A DNA stretch of 64,000 nucleotides, taken from RGIG4097 sp964550635. GTDB lineage: Bacteria; Bacillota; Clostridia; Christensenellales; CAG-917. Below, in pieces: positions 41,901 through 49,821 of this stretch. Numbering within the stretch: the stretch's first letter is position 1; every line of letters starts with the position of its first letter. The stretch is from NCBI GenBank assembly GCA_964550635.1, contig CAZJZV010000008.1, forward strand, positions 3,948-67,947, in the 5' to 3' direction. Position numbers and translations under genes: made by a program. A model generated the notes under the pieces. That model did not search any database. It was not told where the DNA came from and worked only from the letters and a program-made list of their open reading frames with translations.

Positions 41901-43372
41901 GCGATATAGAAGGTGTAAGTCGTCCATGCGCCGTTGGTGCCGATTGCGGTGCCGCCGTAGTAGCCGTCTTGGAATTGGTCGTCCGTTCTATTTGCGCCGA
42001 TGCCTTTGATGAGAATATCTTTGCCTTCGCCCGAGAGTTTGAGAGTAACGCCCGCGCCGTGCACGCTATAAGTCAAGACGGACACGGAGATTGCGTAGAA
42101 TTTACCTTTTTCGACGACTATATTCTTGGAAGATTTGAGACCGTTTGCGGTCATCTTTTGTTGAGAGAGCATATAGACGTTGGTGCCGATTCTGTTGTCA
42201 CCGAAAGTTTTGATGGTGTTGGGGAAGTCGTTGGACGTCAAGTAGTTTGCGGGATATTTGATGGTTGCGTCGCCTTCGCCTGCTTTCTCGTAGTGAGTGG
42301 AAGCGTAGTCGGAGTAATTTTCGTCAAACTTGGACACGTCGATGATACCGTTTTTGCCAAGACCGGTGGGTGCGTTGCCGTCGGTGACGACAGACCAGTT
42401 GGAAGCCGTTGCGGAAGTGCCGACTTTGGTGGTGCCGAAATCGAAACGACCGTTGGGGACTTTGACGGTGAGAGTTTGATTGCTTTCGCGGAATTGTGCC
42501 GCGGTGACGCTTGCGTTGCCGTTCAATTCGGTTGCGCTTGCGGTCGCATATTCGGTGTTTTCGATTTCAACGAGATTCACGTTGTCGAAGAATGCGTAAC
42601 CGCTCGTAAGACCGTTGGTGTATTCGGAAGTGTATTTGCCGAGACCGAGTTGCACGGTGAGAGAGGTTGCGGATTCCGCACCGCCTTCGATATAAAGGGT
42701 GTAGGTTTTCCATTCGCCGTTGGTGTTGACGTTTGCAAATTCCGCATACGCGTTGGAAGAAACGTAAATTCTTGCGCCGGGATTGGCGGATGCGCTTTGA
42801 TTGCCTTCGTCGTCAAGGGTGCCTTGGATGCCGTAGGTGAGAACGTCAACGGAGAGTTTGTAGTATTTGTTCGCCTCAAGAGAGAAGGATGCGGAAGTGT
42901 AGCCGTATGCGGTGGGACCGTAGTCGTCCTTGCTTGCATCGACGATATCCGCTTTCTTGGGCATATAAATCATGAGCGCGTTGTTGACCGCGCCTTCTGC
43001 GGAAGAATAGTGGGACTTGAGAAGATTGTAGATGGTCTTATCTTCGTCTTTCCATGCGGATGCGTTTGCGGAGTAGAGCGCTTCTTCAAGGCTGATTGCG
43101 CCTGCGATGACGCCCTTGGGATAAGAACCGCTACTGTACATGGAAGCGCCTTTCCAGTCCGTTATGGAGAGGGGATAGGTCGAAGAGGACGTATCCACGA
43201 CTTTGAAATCGGAGTTGGAAATCAAGAGTCCTTCGGTTGCCTCGATTTTGGTTTCTTCTTCGGGGGTGGCTGCGGGTGCTTCCGCGTTGTTGCACGCGAC
43301 GAAGAGGGTGAGGGACAGCACCATAAGAAGTGCGGTCATGAGTGCTAATAAAGTCAGTCTTTTCTTTTTCAT
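38933..43372 (-). CDS. giant lipoprotein with five jelly-roll-like repeats and a C-terminal TM helix
   Basis: A 1479-residue surface protein. The N-terminus is a lipoprotein signal with lipobox LFVAC (Cys about 27). Five repeats of about 250-285 residues each contain a carbohydrate-binding-module-like beta-sandwich with the pattern '(N)xxYK(L/V)SV(W/Y)V.T', then 'W..YTFY(I/V)..', 'l.L.LG.G' and 'sGyaffDnv.l..i'; the last element lies near 42580, 41730, 40990, 40150 and 39295. A single membrane helix (about residues 1430-1453) and a charged cytoplasmic tail end the protein, so it may be tied to the membrane at both ends. The ATG at 43372 has AAAGGAAAG upstream. Probably a glycan-binding envelope protein; no catalytic motif was seen. 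Confidence 0.78.
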   Translation of the reverse strand: MKKKRLTLLALMTALLMVLSLTLFVACNNAEAPAATPEEETKIEATEGLLISNSDFKVVDTSSSTYPLSITDWKGASMYSSGSYPKGVIAGAISLEEALYSANASAWKDEDKTIYNLLKSHYSSAEGAVNNALMIYMPKKADIVDASKDDYGPTAYGYTSASFSLEANKYYKLSVDVLTYGIQGTLDDEGNQSASANPGARIYVSSNAYAEFANVNTNGEWKTYTLYIEGGAESATSLTVQLGLGKYTSEYTNGLTSGYAFFDNVNLVEIENTEYATASATELNGNASVTAAQFRESNQTLTVKVPNGRFDFGTTKVGTSATASNWSVVTDGNAPTGLGKNGIIDVSKFDENYSDYASTHYEKAGEGDATIKYPANYLTSNDFPNTIKTFGDNRIGTNVYMLSQQKMTANGLKSSKNIVVEKGKFYAISVSVLTYSVHGAGVTLKLSGEGKDILIKGIGANRTDDQFQDGYYGGTAIGTNGAWTTYTFYIAGNQYKNTSYAMSLWLGTGNTYDNSTVTYTEYESATKFNENQTTYKSNGTFATGWAFFDEVNLAEITEDAWTNVGALTDYEVDLESDSSARYAKVDLSTVNLFDGSAISANFQNVSDNAADYDNNTLGTPAGFSASSLLDEIGNDDTLPVVDVTAGVVSLAADANFTQYGVEHPGTPYAIESERALMFKSNAADSYFLFETDEFAVSKNGTYRISLWVKTVGIKSTSGVYICLVDGEGNDKSSFTLINTSTYDDDNVETTTWKEYSFYVKGNELEAQNLSLRITYGTGNRWSSSTLANGVAFVSNISMTEIEYDDYADVSTGNTVKAVSLASSAASTSPSFTNGSFSNFNVSDTKWTDGNVAQGDLAKNNYAGVPSNWTINDSTYKPNGDDTDDTNTYKETYKDDANLVAGIVKLDKQADNDNYYDASEQIKALFGDSVATSFNTLYGAEDDTYFENAERIGAPYVLAFAGLNGKKYTRSFASGTFSASANNNYKLSVWVKTLEATTFSIYLTGGSSGSIAENTNFVVKTVGSTDWTEYTFYIQVGLTSVSSLKLRLGIGYDQAISGDLGDVADEASSGIVLFDNVTLTTMTDDEFNALSLNNNVDRKITYLTDGFDTASDNVASRSELSTPSGWSGSADTEQSASDTKGGVIYADASALPKHDIDSADLEDDLYKDILSEMGQTVSLFGKTYKQSNYKIEQSDIDSAKATYPGKTDAEIETILQKREMYADMKANYISASDLLSMKDANGNDVSSVIGKNFLVINNTAPSSYLYTSNSYTLNAETFYKVSVYVRTFKATGAGASVEFYLGSANDSENPLVFEGIKAEGWTEYTFYVKTLDDKVTSATLKLQLGDYDADDETKLSSGYAMFDAITFETVTEEVYDNMKAQADAGTLASTVKVREVKPASQTGDTETKVDDTTETPEASSFNLVNLAWMIPSIIIAVATIAVVIVFFVKKYRKPAKDKVLAETNTEAITEKRDKYEDYNE

Positions 43373-43588
43373 ACTTTCCTTTATGCCTAATTGTGATGCG
43401 AATTTTATTTGCACGCGTTGTCCGCGCGTTATATATAATTATAGGCTATGATATGATATAACAAAATCAATAATTTGGCAAACGTATTTCATATTTTCTT
43501 GCAAATTAAAGAAAATATAATTATGAACAGCGGACTTTTTGTGGTTGAATACCCGTCGAAATTCAAAAAGAGCAACGAAAAGAGCGGT

Positions 43589-43942
43589 ATGAAAGAGAAG
43601 TCGTTCGCGGTATTTTTCGGACTCGTAGTGGGCGCGGTCAACGGACTTTTCGGGGCAGGCGGGGGAATGCTCGTCGTGCCTATTTTGAGTTATCTTTACG
43701 GCTTGAGTGCAAAGAAATCCCACGCAACCGCAATCATGATTATCCTGCCCTTATGCGCGGTCAGTGCGGTGGTGTACGCGCTCAAAGGAAGTTACGACTA
43801 CTCCATATTTCCCGCAACGATTGTCGGGGTGGTGGCAGGCGGAATAGCGGGTGCGCTCCTCCTCAAAAAAGCGAACAACGTCGCGCTCCGCTACGTGTTT
43901 TATTTCCTTATGTTGCTTGCAGGACTCAAAATGATATTTTGA
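43589..43942 (+). CDS. half-size TauE/SafE-family permease subunit 1
   Basis: A 117-residue membrane protein with four hydrophobic segments. The GLVVGAVNGLFGAGGGMLVVPIL region (GLFGAGGGMLVVPIL is the core) at about residues 10-32 is the signature of one repeat of the TauE/SafE sulfite/organosulfonate permease family, whose usual members are about 250 residues with two repeats. A second half-size gene follows at 44119. The start is uncertain: the ATG at 43589 is preferred because it begins the family N-terminus; one at 43523 would add 22 polar residues and lies one base from a TATAAT. Confidence 0.72.
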   Translation: MKEKSFAVFFGLVVGAVNGLFGAGGGMLVVPILSYLYGLSAKKSHATAIMIILPLCAVSAVVYALKGSYDYSIFPATIVGVVAGGIAGALLLKKANNVALRYVFYFLMLLAGLKMIF

Positions 43943-44118
43943 CAAAACAAAGCGTTTATTATCTCAAAATGCAATATAAAACGCCGATTTTGCGATTTCT
44001 CAAAACTCCGAGTGTTTTTTCGGTTTTAGAATAAACGGGTGTGGTTTTACGGCTTAAACTGCGTGAAAGTTTTGCGCATACAACAAAAAAATAATGACTT
44101 GAAAAGGATGATAAGTTT

Positions 44119-44493
44119 ATGAAAAACGGTTGGATTTTTTATCTTCTATGCGGACTTGCGGGCGGTGTGCTTGCGGGTATGGGAATGGGCGGCGGTACGC
44201 TCACGATACCGCTGTTGACCTTTGCTATGGGGGTTGAGCAACTCACCGCGCAATTTGTCAATTTGCTTGCTTTCGTGCCTACGGGGACGGTGTCTCTCGG
44301 ATTGCATTTGAAAAACGGATTGGTGTCCTTTGACCGTATAGGTTATTTGCTTTTTCCCGCCCTTTTGTCGTCGGTGGTAACTTCCTTTTTCGCATTCGAC
44401 GCGGGGGATAAGATTTTGACTGTTTTATTCGGCGCGTTTCTCTCTCTAGTAGCGGTTTTTTCTCTCGCCGTCGAAACCTTGAAAAAAAGTTAA
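44119..44493 (+). CDS. half-size TauE/SafE-family permease subunit 2
   Basis: A 124-residue membrane protein with four hydrophobic segments and its own copy of the family motif, GVLAGMGMGGGTLTIPLL, at about residues 17-34. AAAGGATG precedes the ATG. Together with the 43589 gene it makes up the two halves of a normal TauE/SafE permease as separate chains; a heterodimer is the natural inference. The substrate is unknown; the 176 bases between the two genes hold no terminator that I see. Confidence 0.75.
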   Translation: MKNGWIFYLLCGLAGGVLAGMGMGGGTLTIPLLTFAMGVEQLTAQFVNLLAFVPTGTVSLGLHLKNGLVSFDRIGYLLFPALLSSVVTSFFAFDAGDKILTVLFGAFLSLVAVFSLAVETLKKS

Positions 44494-44502
44494 AATGGGG
44501 TA

Positions 44503-44531
44503 TTTACTTTATTGAAAAAGTATTATATAAT
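44503..44531 (+). promoter_or_regulatory. promoter of the rnf operon
   Basis: TTTACT (44503-44508), 17-base spacer, TATAAT (44526-44531). The leader of about 100 bases has a small GCAGT/ACTGC hairpin just before the ribosome binding site (about 44611-44623); no known riboswitch was recognised. Confidence 0.7.
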
Positions 44532-44638
44532 ATCAATACTAATAACCATAATCGGAGCATCTTCGCATTTGCTTGCGCGGTAGCGGTCTTGCTTCGTGAT
44601 ATTACAACGTGCAGTAGAACTGCAAAAGGAACTATAAG

Positions 44639-45940
44639 ATGTACAGAACGTTTCGTCGCGGAACACATCCAAACGCAAACAAACGCACCAAGGATTGTCC
44701 GCTTTACGATTTCAGCATTCCTGACAAACTCTATGTTTCTTTATCTCAACACATCGGCGCACCCGCAAAAGCGATAGTCGCAGTCGGCGACTACGTCAAA
44801 GAGGGACAGATGATAGGCGAGGCGAGTGGATTCGTGTCCGCTCACGTTTTCGCACCCGTTTCGGGGACTGTCAGTGCGATAAAACGTCTTTCCACCGCCA
44901 ACGGCGGCGAGGCGGACCATATCGTCATCGACAACGATTTCAAGTACGACAAAGTTTCCCTTCCCGTCCTTGAAAACCCCGACCGCGACGAGATATTGGC
45001 ACGCATAAAAGAAGCAGGAATAGTCGGCATGGGCGGAGCAACTTTCCCCACTCACGTCAAATTCGCACCGTCGAAACCCGTTGACTCTCTCATCATCAAC
45101 GGCGCGGAATGCGAGCCTTACATAACTTGCGACTATCGACTTCTCGTCGAGCACACGGACGAATTCCTCCGCGGTGTCCGCTACGAGATGAAAGCACTTG
45201 GCGTCAAGAAAGCGTATATCGGCGTCGAGTCCAACAAGAAAGAAGCGATCGCAATTCTTGCGAACAAATGCCCCGAAGGCGGAGATATTTCGGTGCTTAC
45301 CCTTGTTGCGAAATATCCGCAAGGCGCGGAAAAGCAACTCATCTACGCCATTTTGAAGCGTGCAGTCCCGCCGGGAGGACTTCCTGCGGACGTCGGTTGC
45401 GTGGTGTCCAACGTGCATACCGCACTTGCAGTTGCAAGAGCAATCGAACTCGGCGAACCGCTTTATAAACGTGCTATGACGGTGTCGGGCAAAGGCGTTG
45501 ACAAGATCGGAAACTACTGGGTGCGCACAGGCACGCTCTATTCCTATATCTACGACCATTGTCGCGGTAGCGTTGACGAAGACGCAACCAAAAAGGTTGT
45601 CAGCGGCGGTCCTATGATGGGATTTGCGCAGGCGGATTTGAACGTGGCATGCACGAAAGGCTCGTCCGCACTTCTGTTCTTGACCAAGAAAGAATTTAAT
45701 ACGGACGGCACCACGCAGTGCATCAACTGCGGAAAGTGCATTCAACGTTGCCCTATGAACCTTATGCCCAGAGATATTGAAAGGGCAATCATCGCGGGCG
45801 ACTACGAAACCACTGCGAAACTCGGCGTTATGAACTGTATCGAATGCGGAGTTTGCTCCTATTGTTGTCCGTCCAAGCGCCCGCTCGTTCAGGCGATCAG
45901 GCTCTCCAAAAAGGAAATAAAAATAAGGGGGATAAAGTGA
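44639..45940 (+). CDS. rnfC: Rnf complex subunit RnfC
   Basis: A 433-residue peripheral subunit of the ferredoxin:NAD+ oxidoreductase (Rnf), which couples electron flow from reduced ferredoxin to NAD+ with export of Na+ or H+. It has the N-terminal barrel-sandwich part, a glycine-rich NADH/FMN-binding region with GMGGATFPTHVK (about 129-140), the INGAECEPYITCDY motif (about 154-167), and two C-terminal 4Fe-4S motifs, CINCGKCIQRCP and CIECGVCSYCCP. It leads the six-gene operon C-D-G-E-A-B, whose genes are separated by one base or overlap. Confidence 0.95.
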   Translation: MYRTFRRGTHPNANKRTKDCPLYDFSIPDKLYVSLSQHIGAPAKAIVAVGDYVKEGQMIGEASGFVSAHVFAPVSGTVSAIKRLSTANGGEADHIVIDNDFKYDKVSLPVLENPDRDEILARIKEAGIVGMGGATFPTHVKFAPSKPVDSLIINGAECEPYITCDYRLLVEHTDEFLRGVRYEMKALGVKKAYIGVESNKKEAIAILANKCPEGGDISVLTLVAKYPQGAEKQLIYAILKRAVPPGGLPADVGCVVSNVHTALAVARAIELGEPLYKRAMTVSGKGVDKIGNYWVRTGTLYSYIYDHCRGSVDEDATKKVVSGGPMMGFAQADLNVACTKGSSALLFLTKKEFNTDGTTQCINCGKCIQRCPMNLMPRDIERAIIAGDYETTAKLGVMNCIECGVCSYCCPSKRPLVQAIRLSKKEIKIRGIK

Positions 45941-45941
45941 T

Positions 45942-47036
45942 ATGTCTAAATACGTAGTTTCGACTTCTCCCCACATTACCTCTCCGACAAGCACGAGAAA
46001 AGTCATGCTCGACGTCATCATCGCGCTTTGTCCTACGCTCATCGCGTCCGTGTTGATTTACGGATTCTATCCGCTTTTCTTGACGGTTTTGAGTGTTGCG
46101 ACGGCGGTATTTTGCGAGTGGCTCTTCAACGTGATCACCAAGAGAGAACAATCGGTCGGAGATTTGTCCGCAATCGTTACGGGCATGATTTTCGCACTCA
46201 ACTTGCCCGCGGTCGTGCCTTTCTACGTGGCGATCGTCGGCGCGGCGTTTGCAATTCTCGTCGTCAAGATGCTTTTCGGCGGAATAGGCAGAAACTTCGC
46301 AAACCCCGCCATTGCCGCACGTATCTTCGTAATGTTGTGTTGGACGGGTGTTATGACGAAATTCGTCGCACCTATCGACCTGTCCGACGGAGCGAATTTG
46401 TTCACCTACTTTGGTCAAGCGGTCAATATCAATCTTCCCGACGCAATCACCACCGCGACTCCGCTTTCGGTCGTTGAAGGCGTGACCAGAGGTTTGAACC
46501 CCGCGGAAGGACTCAGCGCACTCGATATGTTCCTTGGCAGAATCGGCGGAAGCGCAGGCGAAGTTTGTACGCTCGCGGTTTTGATCGGCGCGGTATACCT
46601 TATTATTAGACGCACGATAGACGTCCGTATCCCCGTCATCTATATCGCATCCGTCGTGGTGTTCACCGCAATCTTCTATGCGAATACCGGTTACGTTGGC
46701 GAATATATTTGGACGTTCTTGCTCGGCGGCGGTCTTATGTTCGGTGCGTTCTTCATGGCGACCGATTATGCGACTTCACCGAAATCAACTCTTGCGGTCG
46801 TACTGTTCGGCATAGGACTCGGATTTATCACCGTCATCATCAGACGGTTCGGCTCGTACCCCGAGGGCGTGTCGTTTGCAATACTCCTTATGAATATCGC
46901 GACTCCGCTCCTTGAAAAACTTCGTCCGAAGGCGTTCGGCACTCCCAGAACGAATATCGCGAAGAAACCTAAAGAAATTATCGTAAAAATCGAAGAAAAG
47001 CGTCTTGCCAAAAGAGACGCAAAGGAGGCGGAATGA
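45942..47036 (+). CDS. rnfD: Rnf complex subunit RnfD
   Basis: A 364-residue integral membrane subunit with about nine helices. The family's LNLPA(V/x)VPF segment (about 87-96) and the EGVTRGLNPAEGLSALDMFLG region (about 172-192, containing the stretch where FMN is covalently bound to Thr in RnfD proteins) are visible. The gene starts one base after rnfC, with GGGGGATAAAGTG upstream, and overlaps rnfG. Confidence 0.95.
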   Translation: MSKYVVSTSPHITSPTSTRKVMLDVIIALCPTLIASVLIYGFYPLFLTVLSVATAVFCEWLFNVITKREQSVGDLSAIVTGMIFALNLPAVVPFYVAIVGAAFAILVVKMLFGGIGRNFANPAIAARIFVMLCWTGVMTKFVAPIDLSDGANLFTYFGQAVNINLPDAITTATPLSVVEGVTRGLNPAEGLSALDMFLGRIGGSAGEVCTLAVLIGAVYLIIRRTIDVRIPVIYIASVVVFTAIFYANTGYVGEYIWTFLLGGGLMFGAFFMATDYATSPKSTLAVVLFGIGLGFITVIIRRFGSYPEGVSFAILLMNIATPLLEKLRPKAFGTPRTNIAKKPKEIIVKIEEKRLAKRDAKEAE

Positions 47037-47647
47037 TGACTGAACAAGTTGCAACCACTCCAAAAAAACAAAGATTTCTCACGAAAGACCTTGTGAAATG
47101 CGTCGTAGTACTTGCCGCTATCGCACTCGTTGCGGGCATCCTTCTCGGCGTTATGAACTGGGTTACCTACGTGGACCCCGACGAAACCATTATGAAAGAA
47201 GTCGCAACCTTCTTCGGAGTGGACGTCGGCGGAATCGCAAAATCGGAAGACAGAGTGCTTGACGAATACGTCAATTCCTGTTTCGTGGCGACGGCGGACG
47301 GAAACGAAATCGGCTATTGCTACTACACGACCGGGAAAGGCGCAAAGGACGGCACCATTGAAATGCTCGTCTATATCGGAGTGGACGGCGTAATCAAAGA
47401 CGTCGTAGTCTACGAGCAGGGTGAAACCGCGGGTTATTTCAACAAAGTCGAAAAAGCAAACAAAGCAAAATACGTCGGGCTCGACCTCGACGAAATCGAC
47501 GGTTTGACTTTCTACAAAAAGTCCCCGTTGTCCGACCTCAAGGACGGAGAAGTCGTCGCACTTTCGGGCGCAACCTTCACGTCTACCGGTTATCACAACG
47601 CGGTCGACGCCGCGGTGCGTGCGTACAAAGCATATAAGGAGGCGTGA
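47036..47647 (+). CDS. rnfG: Rnf complex subunit RnfG
   Basis: A 203-residue subunit with one N-terminal membrane helix (about 19-38) and an outer FMN-binding domain. The covalent flavin attachment motif SGATFTS is near residues 178-184. Two ATGs are adjacent (47033 and 47036); the second is preferred because the GGAGG site is then seven bases away instead of four. Confidence 0.92.
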   Translation: MTEQVATTPKKQRFLTKDLVKCVVVLAAIALVAGILLGVMNWVTYVDPDETIMKEVATFFGVDVGGIAKSEDRVLDEYVNSCFVATADGNEIGYCYYTTGKGAKDGTIEMLVYIGVDGVIKDVVVYEQGETAGYFNKVEKANKAKYVGLDLDEIDGLTFYKKSPLSDLKDGEVVALSGATFTSTGYHNAVDAAVRAYKAYKEA

Positions 47648-47649
47648 TT

Positions 47650-48357
47650 ATGGCAAAAGATAAAGGCAAAATTTTGACCAACGGCATAATCACCTCAAAC
47701 CCCGTGTTCAGACTCGTGCTCGGCACCTGTCCTACGCTTGCGGTTTCGACGTCCGCTTTCAACGGACTCGGCATGGGACTTGCGGCGACCGTGGTTTTGG
47801 TTTGCTCGAATATGCTCGTATCGTTGTTGCGTAGCATAATTCCCGACAAGGTGAGAATCCCTTGCTACGTTCTCATCATAGCGACTTTCGTGACTATCGT
47901 CGAAATGTTGCTCAAGAAGTTCGTTCCCGCACTGTATAGTGCGCTCGGCATATATCTGCCGCTCATAGTCGTCAACTGTATCATCCTTGCAAGAGCGGAA
48001 GCGTTCGCAAGCACGAACAAAGTCGGCGACAGCATTCTCGACGGTCTTGGTATGGGACTCGGATTCACGCTCTCCCTTACCGCAATGGGCTTCATCAGAG
48101 AACTCATCGGCGCAGGTACGATATTCGCAGGCTCTCTCGGCTCGTTGACCTTTGGACTTACGCTTGCTCCCGACTACGCGCTTTCGGTGTTCGTTATGCC
48201 GGCGGGCGGATTCCTTGTGTTCGGACTTATGATGGCGCTCATCAACTATATCTCGGACAAGAATGCGGAGAAACGTAGAGCGAAACTCGAAGAGGCGGCG
48301 GCTCACATAGAAGACGCGAAAAACGACCTTGACGGCGCAGAGGAGGTGGCACAATGA
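47650..48357 (+). CDS. rnfE: Rnf complex subunit RnfE
   Basis: A 235-residue membrane subunit with six helices, starting with the family pattern GIITSNPVFRLVLGTCPTLAVS (NPVFRLVLGTCPTLA as core). It is homologous to RnfA, next in the operon; both share the LPLI(V/T)(V/T)NC segment that holds the membrane Fe-S cluster cysteine. The ATG at 47650 is set by GGAGG seven bases upstream. Confidence 0.94.
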   Translation: MAKDKGKILTNGIITSNPVFRLVLGTCPTLAVSTSAFNGLGMGLAATVVLVCSNMLVSLLRSIIPDKVRIPCYVLIIATFVTIVEMLLKKFVPALYSALGIYLPLIVVNCIILARAEAFASTNKVGDSILDGLGMGLGFTLSLTAMGFIRELIGAGTIFAGSLGSLTFGLTLAPDYALSVFVMPAGGFLVFGLMMALINYISDKNAEKRRAKLEEAAAHIEDAKNDLDGAEEVAQ

Positions 48358-48941
48358 GTTATTTCTACCTTATTATCGGCGCAATATTCGTGAACAACTT
48401 CGTGCTTTGTCAATTCCTTGGATGCTGTCCTTTCTTGGGCGTTTCCAAAAAGACCGACACTGCACTCGGTATGGGCATAGCGGTTATCTTCGTTATGGGT
48501 ATCGCGTCCATATTCACTTGGCTCATACAAAAACTGCTCGTCGTTGCAGGGATAGAGTATTTGCAAACAATAGCGTTCATTCTCGTCATCGCGGCTCTCG
48601 TCCAACTTGTCGAAATGGTGCTCAAAAAGTTTATGCCCGCCCTTTATAGCGCACTCGGAGTTTATCTTCCCTTGATTACGACCAACTGCGCGGTGCTCGG
48701 CGTCGCAATTCTCAACATACAGTCCTACGGTGTTGCGGAAGGCATCAGTCTGTTGCAATCCTTCTTGAACGGTGTGTTCAGCGGTTGCGGATTCACTCTT
48801 TCCATACTCCTGCTTGCAGGCATCCGCGAAAGAATGGATATAACCCTTGTTCCCAAACCTTTCAGAGGTTTCCCCATCACCCTCATCACCGCCTCCATTA
48901 TGGCAATGGCGTTCACTGCGTTCAGCGGTATGATTAGTTAG
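48354..48941 (+). CDS. rnfA: Rnf complex subunit RnfA
   Basis: A 195-residue six-helix membrane subunit with FVNNFVLCQFLGCCPFLGVSK near the N-terminus (NNFVLCQFLGCCPFLGVS is the family core) and LPLITTNCAVLG at about residues 104-115. It overlaps rnfE by four bases with AGGAGG upstream. Pairs with RnfE around a buried 2Fe-2S cluster (known from the family). Confidence 0.95.
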   Translation: MSYFYLIIGAIFVNNFVLCQFLGCCPFLGVSKKTDTALGMGIAVIFVMGIASIFTWLIQKLLVVAGIEYLQTIAFILVIAALVQLVEMVLKKFMPALYSALGVYLPLITTNCAVLGVAILNIQSYGVAEGISLLQSFLNGVFSGCGFTLSILLLAGIRERMDITLVPKPFRGFPITLITASIMAMAFTAFSGMIS

Positions 48942-48954
48942 GAGGTATGCGATT

Positions 48955-49782
48955 ATGAATACGTTAATTTCTGCCGCAACCGTCGATCCTATGACGATAC
49001 TGTATTCAGTGCTCGTCCTGTTCGTCACCGCTCTCGTGCTCGGTATCCTGCTCGCGGTATGCGGAAAAAAATTCACGGTGCAGGAAGATGAAAGAATAGG
49101 TGAAATCACCAAGAAACTTTCGGGTGCTAACTGCGGTGGTTGCGGTTATGCGGGTTGTGCGGACTTTGCAAAGGCACTCGTAGAAGGAAAAGCGGAAGTG
49201 GACGCTTGCTCGGCGACTCCCGCAGAAAACAAAAAACAAATCGGAGATATACTCGGCGTATCGGTCAGCGGTGAAGAAACCAAACTCGTTGTCTGTTGCA
49301 GAGGTGGTAACAACGCGACCGATAAGTACGAATATATGGGTTACGGCGATTGCAGAAGTATGGAACTTCTCGGAGGCGGGCGCAAACAGTGCAAATGGGG
49401 TTGTCTCGGTATGGGCTCCTGCACCGACTGTTGTCCCGAACACGCTATCGACGTGCGCGACGGCGGATTTGCCTACATAGACCACGAGAAATGTATCGCG
49501 TGCGGTAGGTGTATCGTCGCTTGCCCGAAGGCAATCATCAAACGTATACCCAAACAAGCAAAAGTTTACGTCGCTTGCTCGAACTGTCTACGCGGTGCGA
49601 AAGACGTCAGAGCAATGTGCAAAACCGGTTGCGTAGGTTGCGGACTTTGCGCAAAAATCTGCCCCGAACACGCAATCGAAATGGTGAACAATCTTCCCGT
49701 CATCGACTACTCGAAGTGTATGAGTTGCGGAAAGTGTTCAGAAAAGTGTCCGTCGAAGTGCATAATCTATCTCGACGAATAA
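48955..49782 (+). CDS. rnfB: Rnf complex subunit RnfB
   Basis: A 275-residue ferredoxin-accepting subunit: an N-terminal membrane helix (about 14-36), the 4Fe-4S domain motif CGGCGYAGCADFA (about 60-72), and several ferredoxin-type clusters in the C-terminal half (CKWGCLGMGSCTDCCP, CIACGRCIVACP, CVGCGLCAKICP, CMSCGKCSEKCP). It closes the operon; 39 bases follow before the Ppx/GppA gene. Confidence 0.95.
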   Translation: MNTLISAATVDPMTILYSVLVLFVTALVLGILLAVCGKKFTVQEDERIGEITKKLSGANCGGCGYAGCADFAKALVEGKAEVDACSATPAENKKQIGDILGVSVSGEETKLVVCCRGGNNATDKYEYMGYGDCRSMELLGGGRKQCKWGCLGMGSCTDCCPEHAIDVRDGGFAYIDHEKCIACGRCIVACPKAIIKRIPKQAKVYVACSNCLRGAKDVRAMCKTGCVGCGLCAKICPEHAIEMVNNLPVIDYSKCMSCGKCSEKCPSKCIIYLDE

Positions 49783-49821
49783 TCATGATTAACAAGGGCA
49801 AACGCCCACAGGAGAAATAAT

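Noticed and set aside
39728..43348. A 1206-codon open frame on the plus strand opposite the giant lipoprotein gene
   Set aside because: Antisense shadow of the repeats; composition (Cys, Gly, Val, Asp) is not that of a real protein and there is no signal or motif.
44532..44638. Riboswitch in the rnfC leader
   Set aside because: Only one short hairpin is visible and no known aptamer core was recognised.
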